A stretch of DNA of 64,000 nt from an uncultured Bacteroidia bacterium. GTDB taxonomy: Bacteria > Bacteroidota > Bacteroidia > Bacteroidales > F082. Below, piece after piece: positions 17,909 to 26,362 of this stretch. The notes beneath the pieces were generated by a model, which worked only from the letters and a program-made list of their open reading frames with translations, did not search any database and was not told the origin of the DNA. Where the stretch lies: the NCBI GenBank assembly GCA_902801625.1, contig CADCJI010000001.1, forward strand, positions 248,001-312,000. The letters run 5' to 3'. Both the position numbers and the translations under genes were made by a program. Each line of letters opens with the position of its first letter. Position 1 is the first letter of the stretch.

Positions 17909-18619
17909 TTATTTCTCGCACTTTTTGCAGCCGCCAAGGCATTTGTAAGCCAGACCAGCGAGGCCAGCGCCAACAAGCGGAGCCACTATGAATACCCACA
18001 GATGGCTGAGAGCTGAACCACCAGCGAAGATGGCCTGTGAGATGGAACGGGCGGGGTTGACAGAGGTGTTGGTCAGCGGGATGCTGATGAGGTGGATGAG
18101 CACCAGGGTGAGACCGATGGCCAGACCGCCGAACTTGCCGTTGGCGTGACGATCATCGGTGACGCCGAGGATGACAATGAGGAACACGAAGGTCAGGACG
18201 GCTTCAATGATTAAAGCGCCCCACATGCTGATGTCCCAATAGTTCGGACCGCACTTAGCGAGATCGGCACCAAAGTCATTGGCAGCAAAGTTGCCAGGCT
18301 CGATGTTACCGCATTTCACAATTCCATAGATGAGGGCAGCGGCGCAGATGGCACCAATGATTTGAGCCACCCAGTAAATGAGCATGTCTTTGAAGCTCAT
18401 GCGGCCATTGGCCCACACACCGAAGCTGACGGCGGGATTGAGGTGAGCACCTGAAATGTGGCCGACTCCGTAAGCCATAGCCACAACGGTCAAGCCGAAA
18501 GCGATGGAAACGCCAAGGAACCCGAAAGCTCTACCGGCGAAGACAGCGGTACCGCAACCGCCGAACACCAAAACGAACGTGCCGAGCAATTCGGCAAAAA
18601 ACTTGTTACCTGTTTTCAT
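17909..18619 (-). CDS. aqpZ: aquaporin (AqpZ type)
   Basis: 236 residues with six membrane helices and both NPA loops: HLNPAVS (NPA 61-63) and SVNPARS (NPA 188-190, selectivity-filter Arg191). His176 in helix 5 is the water-selective signature, so a water channel rather than a glycerol facilitator is likely. The C-terminal tail is Cys/Lys-rich (CLGGCKKCEK), which is unusual. It is monocistronic with its own promoter and terminator. Confidence 0.93.
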   Translation of the reverse strand: MKTGNKFFAELLGTFVLVFGGCGTAVFAGRAFGFLGVSIAFGLTVVAMAYGVGHISGAHLNPAVSFGVWANGRMSFKDMLIYWVAQIIGAICAAALIYGIVKCGNIEPGNFAANDFGADLAKCGPNYWDISMWGALIIEAVLTFVFLIVILGVTDDRHANGKFGGLAIGLTLVLIHLISIPLTNTSVNPARSISQAIFAGGSALSHLWVFIVAPLVGAGLAGLAYKCLGGCKKCEK

Positions 18620-18705
18620 AACGTTTTAATTTTAAGTTAGTTATTAGTTGGTTTAAATAATATGCTCTTTTCATTGATTCTTAAAAAAACTCTTTTGAAA
18701 CACTG

Positions 18706-18735
18706 CAAATGTACAAAATAATCTATGGTTGACAA
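18706..18735 (-). promoter_or_regulatory. aquaporin promoter
   Basis: On the minus strand: TTG, 19 bases, TACATTTG, an exact match to the Bacteroidota promoter pattern. The leader is about 80 bases. Confidence 0.75.
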
Positions 18736-18880
18736 TTGTTTTTCAAAAATAAAGACCATACAGGGAAAGTATTATTAATTGTTTCTGTTTAATTCAATCC
18801 TCAAGTAAGTAAAATTTTCTGTTTTTAAATAATTGATAATCAATCATATAAAAAAATGTGGAAAAAAAAATGAAAATTTG

Positions 18881-18912
18881 TTGTAGAATTTCACAAAAAA
18901 GCAATATTTTTG
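18881..18912 (+). promoter_or_regulatory. promoter of the small collagen-like gene
   Basis: TTG at 18881, 21 bases, TATTTTTG at 18905-18912. Transcription would start near 18919, about 80 bases before the ATG. The rest of the 379-base gap (18620-18998) is AT-rich with no gene seen. Confidence 0.7.
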
Positions 18913-18998
18913 CCACAAAATTATTAAATAGAGCGTTTTATACGTGAATGATTAGAATAGCATCAATGAATAAATAAATATAGAAAGGAAACAATAAA

Positions 18999-19301
18999 AT
19001 GAAAAAGAGAATCATTAGCGTTATGGCCGTTTTGGCAATGATGTGTGGTCCGATTATGATGCAAGTTGCTGAGGCTCAAAATATTTTTGACAGCAATGAG
19101 GAGTTGAAAATTAAATTGCGTGGTGCAACAGGTGAGAAGGGAGCAACAGGTGAGGCGGGAAATGATGCGATTAGTCTCGAAGACAATGATGGTGATATTT
19201 CCTTAGAGTACTTTGCACCCTTGAGTGGGGGAATCCTTGTTCTGGGTTGCCTAGGCGGTGCCTATCTTCTTGGAAAAAGGAAGAAGGAGCAGAACTCCTA
19301 A
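18999..19301 (+). CDS. small exported protein with Gly-X-Y repeats and a CTERM-like tail
   Basis: 100 residues. A signal peptide (1-26, ends AEAQ) precedes a short polar stretch. Five Gly-X-Y triplets (42-56, GATGEKGATGEAGND) resemble bacterial collagen-like sequence. An acidic stretch (EDNDGDISLE) follows. The C-terminus has PLSGG (74-78), one hydrophobic helix (79-92) and a basic end (KRKKEQNS). That three-part tail resembles exosortase/sortase-type sorting tails, in particular the Bacteroidota PID-CTERM tail (P-I-D-G-G, helix, basic). It has its own promoter and lies just upstream of the TolC exporter gene. I do not recognise a named family for the whole protein; the sorting-tail reading is inference. 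Confidence 0.7.
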   Translation: MKKRIISVMAVLAMMCGPIMMQVAEAQNIFDSNEELKIKLRGATGEKGATGEAGNDAISLEDNDGDISLEYFAPLSGGILVLGCLGGAYLLGKRKKEQNS

Positions 19302-19386
19302 TCAATTCGATTGATTTTTCAATAGCTTTACGCTTTTTGTTTTCTGTTTTAATTGTATAATTGACAGAAAATTGCGATAGCTATGC

Positions 19387-19394
19387 TATATTTG
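19387..19394 (+). promoter_or_regulatory. -7 box upstream of the tolC-like gene
   Basis: TATATTTG matches TAnnTTTG; a TTG lies 23 bases upstream (19361-19363). Transcription would start near 19401. Confidence 0.55.
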
Positions 19395-19424
19395 CATGGT
19401 TAATAAAGTTAATGTAATTATAAT

Positions 19425-19463
19425 CCAGGTCAAGTTGATTTTATTAACGGACCTGGATTTTTT
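19425..19463 (+). terminator. hairpin with T-run in the tolC leader
   Basis: CCAGGTC (19425-19431) and GACCTGG (19450-19456) pair across an 18-base loop and are followed by ATTTTTT. It ends only 8 bases before the tolC start and after the predicted promoter, so it could act as an attenuator or simply end transcripts from upstream. Confidence 0.6.
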
Positions 19464-19471
19464 GGTTTAAT

Positions 19472-20779
19472 ATGACAACAATGACAAGACGCATAACCAT
19501 ACTCTCTCTATTTTTCCTCTTGGCATGCTCTGTCATGGCACAGGAAAGCCAATCTTATCGTTTTTCATTGGAGGATTGTCTGCGTTTTGCTGTAGCAAAC
19601 AGCTACGAGCGTAAATCGATGGAACTGGCGGGCAAGTCGTTGGAGGCAACTTACGAACAATCAAAACAGCAAAGACTACCTAACTTGAGTGCTTCAGTAG
19701 GGCAAAACTTGTCGAACAACGAAAACGGTTGGTCCACCTCGGGAAATGTGGGAGTGGGATCTTCCGTAACCATCTATCAGGGTGGCAACATCAACAATAC
19801 TATTGAGCAGAGCCGCCTAAACGTGGAGCGTAACGAAGTGCAGTTGGAACAATACGACAACCAACTTGCCACTCAGATTTTGCAGAGTTTTCTCACCATT
19901 CTCGGCAACCAAGAACTGTTGAATTACCAACTCGAAGTGCTCAATACCAGTCGCGAGCAGGTAAAGCAAGGACGTGTGCGACATAATGTGGGTACTATTC
20001 TCGAAAGCGACTTGCTGTTGCTCGAAGCGCAATACTACAGCGACTCGAACAACGTGGTCGACACGCGCATTAATATTGAAAACAATTTGCTGGATTTGAA
20101 GGTGCTGCTTTCGATGAACCCGACAGATGATTTGGAGATTGTCACCCCGAATACCGACAACCTTGATGACCTGAAGGAGTCGTTGCCTTCAGAAGAGGAG
20201 GCTGTCAGTCTCGCCATGGATTATATGCCTGACTTGCGCATGAGCGACTACGACATTCGAATGGCCGAAAAGAGCGTTGATATGGCAAGAGGTAATTACT
20301 TTCCATCTATCTCTGCCAATGCCAATGTAGGCATGGGTGTGCTGTCTTTCGATTCTGAGGGCAACTCGAAATGGTACGGCAAACCAACTGAATCTGCGGG
20401 CATTTCGATGAGTATCCCGATTTACAGTCGCGGGCAGACTAAAGCCAACGTGAAAAAGAGTCGTATTGCCTTGGAACAAGCCCAGTTGGACTATGAACAA
20501 TCGGCTCTTGCGGTGCGCCAAACCGTTGTGCAAGCCTACCGTAATGTGATTTCTGCTTACAATGCGTATAAGGTTTCACAAGTCAAAGAAAACGCATACA
20601 GCAAGAGTTTCAATGCTTATAACATCCAGTATCAGTATGGCGCCATTACGACGGTGGAACTGCTGCAACAACAGAACAATTATCTGAACGCCCTTAATTC
20701 CTATATCCAGAATAAGTATTCCTTGTTGATGAAACGCAAGATTCTGGATGTGTATATGGGCAAACAAATAGAGTTGTAA
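19472..20779 (+). CDS. TolC-family outer-membrane efflux protein
   Basis: 435 residues, signal peptide (LSLFFLLACSVMAQE), then two OEP repeats with long coiled-coil helices (about 30-215 and 230-430; DLLLLEAQYYSDSNNVVDTRI and TTVELLQQQNNYLNALNSYI are typical). It forms the trimeric outer-membrane duct of a tripartite exporter. It is the first of six genes (OMF, MFP, ABC ATPase, permease, kinase, regulator) in one direction. A second in-frame ATG at 19481 is possible. Confidence 0.9.
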   Translation: MTTMTRRITILSLFFLLACSVMAQESQSYRFSLEDCLRFAVANSYERKSMELAGKSLEATYEQSKQQRLPNLSASVGQNLSNNENGWSTSGNVGVGSSVTIYQGGNINNTIEQSRLNVERNEVQLEQYDNQLATQILQSFLTILGNQELLNYQLEVLNTSREQVKQGRVRHNVGTILESDLLLLEAQYYSDSNNVVDTRINIENNLLDLKVLLSMNPTDDLEIVTPNTDNLDDLKESLPSEEEAVSLAMDYMPDLRMSDYDIRMAEKSVDMARGNYFPSISANANVGMGVLSFDSEGNSKWYGKPTESAGISMSIPIYSRGQTKANVKKSRIALEQAQLDYEQSALAVRQTVVQAYRNVISAYNAYKVSQVKENAYSKSFNAYNIQYQYGAITTVELLQQQNNYLNALNSYIQNKYSLLMKRKILDVYMGKQIEL

Positions 20780-20814
20780 GTTTAGAGTTGAGTGTATAGA
20801 GTTTAGAGTTGTAG

Positions 20815-20835
20815 GGCTGTCACATTGTGGCAGCC
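20815..20835 (+). promoter_or_regulatory. hairpin between the tolC-like and MFP genes
   Basis: GGCTGTCAC, ATT, GTGGCAGCC forms a stable hairpin in the 87-base gap. Before it GTTTAGAGTTG occurs twice (about 20779 and 20800). It may be a processing or partial termination site within the operon. Confidence 0.4.
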
Positions 20836-20866
20836 GCTAAAAAACGAAAATCGAATAATACGATAT

Positions 20867-22138
20867 ATGAAGAAAAAAAGAAAAATATGGTTGATTATCC
20901 TGGCTATCGTTGTCGTGGCCATCGCTGCGATAGTCATCATCAAGGCTATGAAATCAGCCAACAAGGAATTGGTCATCCGCACCCATGTGGTTGGAGAATA
21001 TACCGTTGAGAACACTGTGACTGCAACAGGTACTATTGAGCCTGTGGAGACTGTTGAAGTGGGAACACAAGTGTCGGGTAAGGTGGAGAAGATTTATGTC
21101 GACTTCAACGATGTGGTGAAGAAAGGTCAGCTGATGGCCGAATTGGACAAGCAGACGCTTAACCAGAGCCTGAGTAGGGCTAAAGCTAGCCTCACTTCGG
21201 CTGAGAGCCAGCTCAATTATGCGAAACTCACATACGAACGCACGAAACAGCTTTACGAGTCGAATGCCGCCACCTTGGCCGCTTATCAGGAAGCTCAGAA
21301 CACCTACACGCAGGCTCAAATGAGCAAGAGAAACGCCCAAGCTTCATACGACCAGGCACGGGTTGATTTGGCTTACGCCGAAATCTATTCGCCCATCGAC
21401 GGCATTGTGCTCGATCGTGCCGTTGAGGTGGGGCAGACGGTAGCAGCTTCGTTCAGCACGCCTACTTTGTTTACCTTGGCCAACGACCTGACCAAGATGC
21501 AGGTGGAAGCCGATGTCGATGAAGCTGACATCGGGCAGGTGAAAGTTGGGCAGAGGGTGAGCTTTACCGTGGATGCTTATATGGACGATGTGTTTGAAGG
21601 TACCGTGAACCAAATCCGTATGAAACCAACTACCACGAGTAACGTGGTGACTTATACGGTCATCATCGAGGCTCCCAACCCCGACCAAAAGCTCTTTCCG
21701 GGCATGACTGCCAGTGTGACCATCGTCACGGAGGAAGAGACAGGCTTGGCTGTGCCTGCCGAGGCCTTCAATTTCACCCCAGACGAGCAAGTGCTAAAAG
21801 CCATTCGCAAGAGTGAAAAACCCGATGGACAACGCCCCGAGCCACCACAAGGCCAAAAGCCTCAGATGAATGAAGGAGGGCAAGTAGCCAGTCATAATTT
21901 GGTATGGCTGAAGAAAGGTGATGATATGATGCCCTGTCCCGTCAAGGTGGGCATGAGTGATGGCGCTTATAAGATCATCGAGCAAGGATTGCAGGCTGGC
22001 GACTCAGTGGTGCTTTCGGCGCAGTATGTCGTCAAGGAGAAAGAAGTGAAGAAAGGCGAAAATCCCTTCATGCCAGGCCCTCCTGGTAGGAACAGGAATA
22101 ATAATAGTAAAGGCGGAAACCAAGGTAATCAGAAATGA
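20867..22138 (+). CDS. MacA/HlyD-like periplasmic adaptor protein
   Basis: 423 residues from the ATG at 20867, which places a single membrane anchor at the N-terminus (KIWLIILAIVVVAIAAIVIIK); an earlier in-frame ATG would add 14 unlikely residues. It has a lipoyl domain (VSGKVEKIYVDFNDVVKKGQLMAELD), a coiled-coil hairpin (about 95-165), the SPIDGIVLDRAVEVGQTV half-lipoyl, and a beta-barrel with MTASVTIVTEEETGLAVPAEAF. A Pro/Gln/Gly-rich stretch lies near residues 320-340 and the C-terminus is Asn/Gly-rich. It links the MacB-type pump to the TolC-like duct. Confidence 0.9.
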   Translation: MKKKRKIWLIILAIVVVAIAAIVIIKAMKSANKELVIRTHVVGEYTVENTVTATGTIEPVETVEVGTQVSGKVEKIYVDFNDVVKKGQLMAELDKQTLNQSLSRAKASLTSAESQLNYAKLTYERTKQLYESNAATLAAYQEAQNTYTQAQMSKRNAQASYDQARVDLAYAEIYSPIDGIVLDRAVEVGQTVAASFSTPTLFTLANDLTKMQVEADVDEADIGQVKVGQRVSFTVDAYMDDVFEGTVNQIRMKPTTTSNVVTYTVIIEAPNPDQKLFPGMTASVTIVTEEETGLAVPAEAFNFTPDEQVLKAIRKSEKPDGQRPEPPQGQKPQMNEGGQVASHNLVWLKKGDDMMPCPVKVGMSDGAYKIIEQGLQAGDSVVLSAQYVVKEKEVKKGENPFMPGPPGRNRNNNSKGGNQGNQK

Positions 22139-22890
22139 TCATGAGTGAACGGCAATCCATCATCAAGGTTGATAACCTCAAGCGTACTTTTGTCGTCGGT
22201 AGTGAGGAAGTGCATGCTCTGAAGGGTGTGTCGTTCGACATTTGTCAGGGCGAGTTTGTGAGTATCATGGGCTCGTCGGGTAGCGGCAAGTCTACTTTGC
22301 TCAATATCCTTGGTTGCCTTGACCAGCCCACCTCAGGCGAGTATTACATTGATGGTATTTCGGTCAGGGAAAGAAGCAAAAACGAGCTGTCGGAAATTCG
22401 TAATCGCAAGATTGGCTTCGTGTTTCAGTCCTACAATCTCTTGCCGCGTACCTCAGCTTTGGAGAATGTGGAGTTGCCATTAGTGTATAATCCGGATGTA
22501 TCGCATCGTGAGCGCCATGAGAGGGCTCAGCATGCTTTGGAATTGGTGGGCTTGAAGGACCGAATGGAACACATGCCCAACCAGCTTTCGGGTGGTCAAC
22601 AGCAACGTGTGGCTATTGCCCGCGCTTTGGTGAACGACCCTGTCATTGTGTTGGCTGACGAAGCCACAGGTAACCTCGACACGCGCACTTCATATGAAAT
22701 CATGAGCCTCTTTCAGAGTCTTCACGAACAGGGTAAGACTATTGCCTTTGTGACGCATGAGTCTGATATTGCAGTGTTTACAAGCAGAACAATCTTCCTT
22801 CGCGATGGTCACATCCTTCGGGATGAGCCTGTAGTAACCAAGTCAGCGGCAGAAGCATTGGCGGCATTACCCAAGGATAACGATTATTGA
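22135..22890 (+). CDS. MacB-type ABC exporter ATPase
   Basis: 251 residues. Walker A GSSGSGKST (46-54), Q-loop FVFQSYNLLP, signature LSGGQQQR, Walker B VLADEATGNLD and His-switch THE. The LolD/MacB subfamily is clear. The ATG overlaps the stop of the adaptor gene (ATGA), a sign of coupled translation. It drives the permease encoded next, as separate polypeptides rather than the fused MacB of Proteobacteria. Confidence 0.93.
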   Translation: MIMSERQSIIKVDNLKRTFVVGSEEVHALKGVSFDICQGEFVSIMGSSGSGKSTLLNILGCLDQPTSGEYYIDGISVRERSKNELSEIRNRKIGFVFQSYNLLPRTSALENVELPLVYNPDVSHRERHERAQHALELVGLKDRMEHMPNQLSGGQQQRVAIARALVNDPVIVLADEATGNLDTRTSYEIMSLFQSLHEQGKTIAFVTHESDIAVFTSRTIFLRDGHILRDEPVVTKSAAEALAALPKDNDY

Positions 22891-22891
22891 T

Positions 22892-24112
22892 ATGGATATT
22901 CTGAACCTCATACGGATTTCGGCGAAAGCCTTGCTGCGTAACAAGACGCGCACGGCTCTTTCCATGCTCGGTATCGTGATTGGTATTGCTGCCGTCATCG
23001 CGGTGGTCAACTTGGGTGAGGGATTGAAGCAGAGTACGGCCAATCAATTGTCGGATATGGGCACCAACCTTATCATGGTGATGAGAGCCAACCAAAGGCG
23101 CGGTGGCGTAAGCATGGGCTCGTCCAATGTGCAATCGCTTAAGGTTAGGGATTGTGAGTTGATTGCCAAAGGTGCCAAAAATGTCACGATGGTCAGCCCC
23201 GTGGTCAATAGTGGCGGACAGTTGGTGAATGGTTCCAAGAACTGGTCGGGCACAGTGTATGGAGGCTCGCCCGACTATTTGGAAATCAGGAAATACGAAA
23301 TTGCAACAGGCGTCAACTTCACCGAGGAGGATGTGAAGAAATACGCTAAAGTGGGTTTGATAGGGCAGACCATCGTAAAAGAGTTGTTTGACGATGGAGA
23401 AGACCCTATCGGCAAGACCATTCGTGTTGGCAATATGCCATTTAAGGTTATCGGCACCCTGAAGGAGAAAGGACAAAACGGTATGGGCATGGACCAAGAC
23501 GACTTGGTGGTGATGCCTTACAGCACTGTACAAAAGCGTATGTTGGGTGTCGACTATATCCAGCAGATTGTTTGCTCGGCTGCTTCCGAAAATGTGGCTG
23601 AGGCTGCGGTTGAGGAGGTGGAAAGCATTCTTCGTGTTTCGCACAAGATTCCTGAGGATGGTGCCGACGACTTTGAGGTTCGCACCCAACAGGAGATGTT
23701 GGAGATGATGTCGTCGATGACGGGCATGATCACTACGGTTTTGGTCGCCATTGCCTTGATTTCTTTGCTGGTAGGCTGTATCGGCATCATGAACATCATG
23801 TATGTCACAGTGACGGAGCGTACCAAGGAGATTGGTTTGCGCATGTCCATTGGAGCAAAGAACTCTGCCATTTTGATGCAGTTCCTTACTGAAAGCATCA
23901 TTTTGAGCCTAATCGGAGGTGTTATCGGGCTGTTGTTGGGTCTGTTGCTCTCTTATGTAGTATCATTGGCCATGTCGATGCCTTATGTTGTCAATGTGGC
24001 TTGGATGTTTATTTCGTTTATATCTTGCGCCATCTTGGGCCTCATTTCGGGCTTCTTCCCCGCTTTGAAGGCCTCGCGCACAGACCCGATTAATGCATTG
24101 AGGTATGAATGA
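22892..24112 (+). CDS. MacB-type ABC exporter permease
   Basis: 406 residues: one N-terminal membrane helix (about 20-42), a periplasmic MacB_PCD domain (45-260), and the three-helix FtsX domain (about 285-395, GCIGIMNIMYVTVTERTKEIGLRMSIGAK is the family hallmark). It forms the mechanotransmission pump of a MacAB-TolC type exporter; substrates in other bacteria are peptides, toxins, macrolides or lipoproteins. It starts 2 bases after the ATPase gene. Confidence 0.92.
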   Translation: MDILNLIRISAKALLRNKTRTALSMLGIVIGIAAVIAVVNLGEGLKQSTANQLSDMGTNLIMVMRANQRRGGVSMGSSNVQSLKVRDCELIAKGAKNVTMVSPVVNSGGQLVNGSKNWSGTVYGGSPDYLEIRKYEIATGVNFTEEDVKKYAKVGLIGQTIVKELFDDGEDPIGKTIRVGNMPFKVIGTLKEKGQNGMGMDQDDLVVMPYSTVQKRMLGVDYIQQIVCSAASENVAEAAVEEVESILRVSHKIPEDGADDFEVRTQQEMLEMMSSMTGMITTVLVAIALISLLVGCIGIMNIMYVTVTERTKEIGLRMSIGAKNSAILMQFLTESIILSLIGGVIGLLLGLLLSYVVSLAMSMPYVVNVAWMFISFISCAILGLISGFFPALKASRTDPINALRYE

Positions 24113-24126
24113 TTAAAATGTAGACC

Positions 24127-25338
24127 ATGAACAAGGATACTTTTAATGAAGTGGATAATTACATTTCGCTGAAGCGAATAGTTATGCTATCGTTGACTAT
24201 TACTTTAGCATACTTTGCCATATTCGTATTGACGCATTATTTCAGTAGACCCATGTTTGACAATCCAATCGAGATAGAGAGTTTGGATGGCCAGGATTTT
24301 GTGGTTTTGAATGGTGATACGCTTCAATTGAAGGAGATGACGCGCCTCAATCCCTCAACGCCTCATGAATCTCGAAATTATCATCCTGAACCTATAGATC
24401 ATAAAAAACCACAGTTTTTGAATAAGGTTTTGGTGAATATCCCCCTTACATTTATCATGGTTCTCGTTTTGTTGCTTTTCGACAAGAAAATCATGAGCCT
24501 AAAACTCGAAAAGAAGAGAGATGAATTTATTGCAATTATCATAGGTTCATTATTGCTTGGTATAATAATGAGTTCGTTGTGTATTGCCTTTCAATGGTAT
24601 TGTTGGCCAAGTTGGAGACCGCCGCATTCGCTATTCATTTGTATAGTAAAGGGTTGGTTGGGTGATTTGCCAATATATGCTATTGCAGTTCTGTCGGCTT
24701 ATTTGTTGCGTTCGGTCTATTTTGAGAAAAAAGCAGCCGTTGAAAACGAAACACTTCGGGCTGAGAACCTTAACTCACGCTATGAGACCTTGAAGACACA
24801 GATGGATCCACATTTCCTTTTCAATTCGCTGAATACCTTGAAAGCATTGATTGAAGTCGATGTCGAAAAGGCTGGCGATTTTGTCCATCAGTTGTCGACT
24901 GTGTTTCGTTATACTTTGAAAAACGAGGAAGTGGTTACTTTGGCTCAAGAGCTTGAATGTGTGCGTCCCTACTGCCAGATGATGAAGATTCGTTATGGCG
25001 ACAACCTGCTTTTCGATCATCATATCGAACATGAGAAATACGATAACTACTATGTCCTTCCACTTTCAATCCAGGGGCTAATAGAAAACGCCATCAAGCA
25101 CAATGTGGTCTCCTCAAAACAGCCACTGACGATTGATATTCATACGGATGATGATAATCATCTGATAGTCAGTAATAAAATTCAACCCAAAATTGGAAAA
25201 GAGGAAGGAACGGGAATTGGATTGGCCAATCTTTCGGAGCGATATCGGATAAAATGGAACGAAAATGTTGAAATTTTTAACGACGGAAAGATTTTTAGCG
25301 TAACTTTGCCTCTTAAACTAAACGAACAATCGCTATGA
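24127..25338 (+). CDS. LytS-type sensor histidine kinase
   Basis: 403 residues. Four membrane helices (about 18-39, 98-116, 133-155, 172-196) are followed by a His_kinase domain: LKTQMDPHFLFNSLNTLKAL with phospho-acceptor His229, and an ATP-binding region with GLIENAIKHN and GTGIGLANLSERY. No extracellular sensor domain is present apart from a loop at about 40-95. It overlaps the response regulator by 4 bases. The pair sits directly behind the exporter genes, so it probably regulates them or senses their function. Confidence 0.88.
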   Translation: MNKDTFNEVDNYISLKRIVMLSLTITLAYFAIFVLTHYFSRPMFDNPIEIESLDGQDFVVLNGDTLQLKEMTRLNPSTPHESRNYHPEPIDHKKPQFLNKVLVNIPLTFIMVLVLLLFDKKIMSLKLEKKRDEFIAIIIGSLLLGIIMSSLCIAFQWYCWPSWRPPHSLFICIVKGWLGDLPIYAIAVLSAYLLRSVYFEKKAAVENETLRAENLNSRYETLKTQMDPHFLFNSLNTLKALIEVDVEKAGDFVHQLSTVFRYTLKNEEVVTLAQELECVRPYCQMMKIRYGDNLLFDHHIEHEKYDNYYVLPLSIQGLIENAIKHNVVSSKQPLTIDIHTDDDNHLIVSNKIQPKIGKEEGTGIGLANLSERYRIKWNENVEIFNDGKIFSVTLPLKLNEQSL

Positions 25339-26090
25339 AAGCACTGATTATTGAAGACGAAGTCATGGCTGCGAAGTCGCTGAAGAAGCTTCTTCTGGAA
25401 GTCAGCCCAGGTATTGAAATCGTTGGCATACTTGAATCCATCGAAGACAGCGTCGAATGGATTGCCAACCATCCCATGCCCGACCTGATGTTTATGGACA
25501 TTCATTTGGCCGACGGCTCATCGTTTGCCATATTTGATCGTGTTACCATCACTTGTCCGGTCATTTTCACCACAGCATACGATGAATATGCACTCAAGGC
25601 TTTTGAGGTGAACAGCATCGACTATCTGATGAAGCCCATCAGCAAGGATGCCTTGGAGCGTGCCATGAACAAATATCATTCGCTGGTGGAGAAAAGCGTT
25701 GATACCAACCAACTCAGCATGATCTTGAGCCAGTTGGGAGAGAAGAAAAAGTACAGAAGCTTTTTCTTGCTTCCCGAGCGCGACAAGTTTATTCCATTGC
25801 CGGTCAGCAACATAGTCTACATTTACATTGATGCCAAGACGCTGAAGATTATCACAACGGATGGGAAGACGTTCTATATGAACCACACCTTGGACGATGT
25901 GATGAGCGAACTCGATCCGCATGAGTTCTTCCGTGCCAACCGTCAGTTTGTCGTTGCCCGCAGCTCCATCAAGGATGTTTCGGTTTGGTTTGGCAACAAG
26001 TTGGCCATCAACCTTTTCGTTGAAACGCCCGAGAAGATCATTGTGAGCAAGGCGCGTGTGGCCGAGTTTAAGGTTTGGTTTACCAAATAA
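25335..26090 (+). CDS. LytTR-family response regulator
   Basis: 251 residues. Receiver domain (1-120) with acidic pocket IIEDE, phospho-acceptor Asp55 in FMDIHLADG, and K in YLMKPIS; then a LytTR DNA-binding domain (about 145-251, with YIYIDAKTLKIITTDGKTFYMNHTLDDV and FFRANRQFVVA). It pairs with the LytS-type kinase before it. LytTR targets are usually imperfect direct repeats near a promoter; the leaders at 18840-18998 and 19302-19471 are the places to look. Confidence 0.9.
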   Translation: MKALIIEDEVMAAKSLKKLLLEVSPGIEIVGILESIEDSVEWIANHPMPDLMFMDIHLADGSSFAIFDRVTITCPVIFTTAYDEYALKAFEVNSIDYLMKPISKDALERAMNKYHSLVEKSVDTNQLSMILSQLGEKKKYRSFFLLPERDKFIPLPVSNIVYIYIDAKTLKIITTDGKTFYMNHTLDDVMSELDPHEFFRANRQFVVARSSIKDVSVWFGNKLAINLFVETPEKIIVSKARVAEFKVWFTK

Positions 26091-26144
26091 GTATTTGATT
26101 TATAACTATTTATAGTAATCATTAAATTTTTCCATAAAAAAGCA

Positions 26145-26174
26145 TTGTGGGAACGAAAAAAGGTTGTACTTTTG
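26145..26174 (+). promoter_or_regulatory. tRNA-Lys promoter
   Basis: TTG (26145-26147), 19 bases, TACTTTTG (26167-26174): an exact Bacteroidota promoter, about 38 bases before the tRNA. Confidence 0.8.
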
Positions 26175-26212
26175 CACCCACAAACCGAGAGGTTCAACGT
26201 AGTTAAAACGAT

Positions 26213-26285
26213 GCTTCCGTAGCTCAGTTGGTAGAGCACCTGACTCTTAATCAGGGTGTCCAGGGTTCGACCCCCTGCGGGAGTA
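26213..26285 (+). tRNA. tRNA-Lys (CTT)
   Basis: A complete 73-base cloverleaf: acceptor GCTTCCG / CGGGAGT, D arm GCTC...GAGC, anticodon stem CCTGA / TCAGG with loop CTCTTAA giving anticodon CTT, T stem CAGGG / CCCTG. CCA is not encoded. Confidence 0.95.
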
Positions 26286-26289
26286 CAGA

Positions 26290-26322
26290 AAAGCCGCTGA
26301 AATTCAGCGGCTTTCGTTGTTT
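26290..26322 (+). terminator. terminator after tRNA-Lys
   Basis: AAAGCCGCTGA, AAT, TCAGCGGCTTT followed by CGTTGTTTTT. It lies 5 bases after the tRNA. Confidence 0.8.
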
Positions 26323-26362
26323 TTATACCCCCACAGGGAGTACGATCGAGGTATAGAACTGA

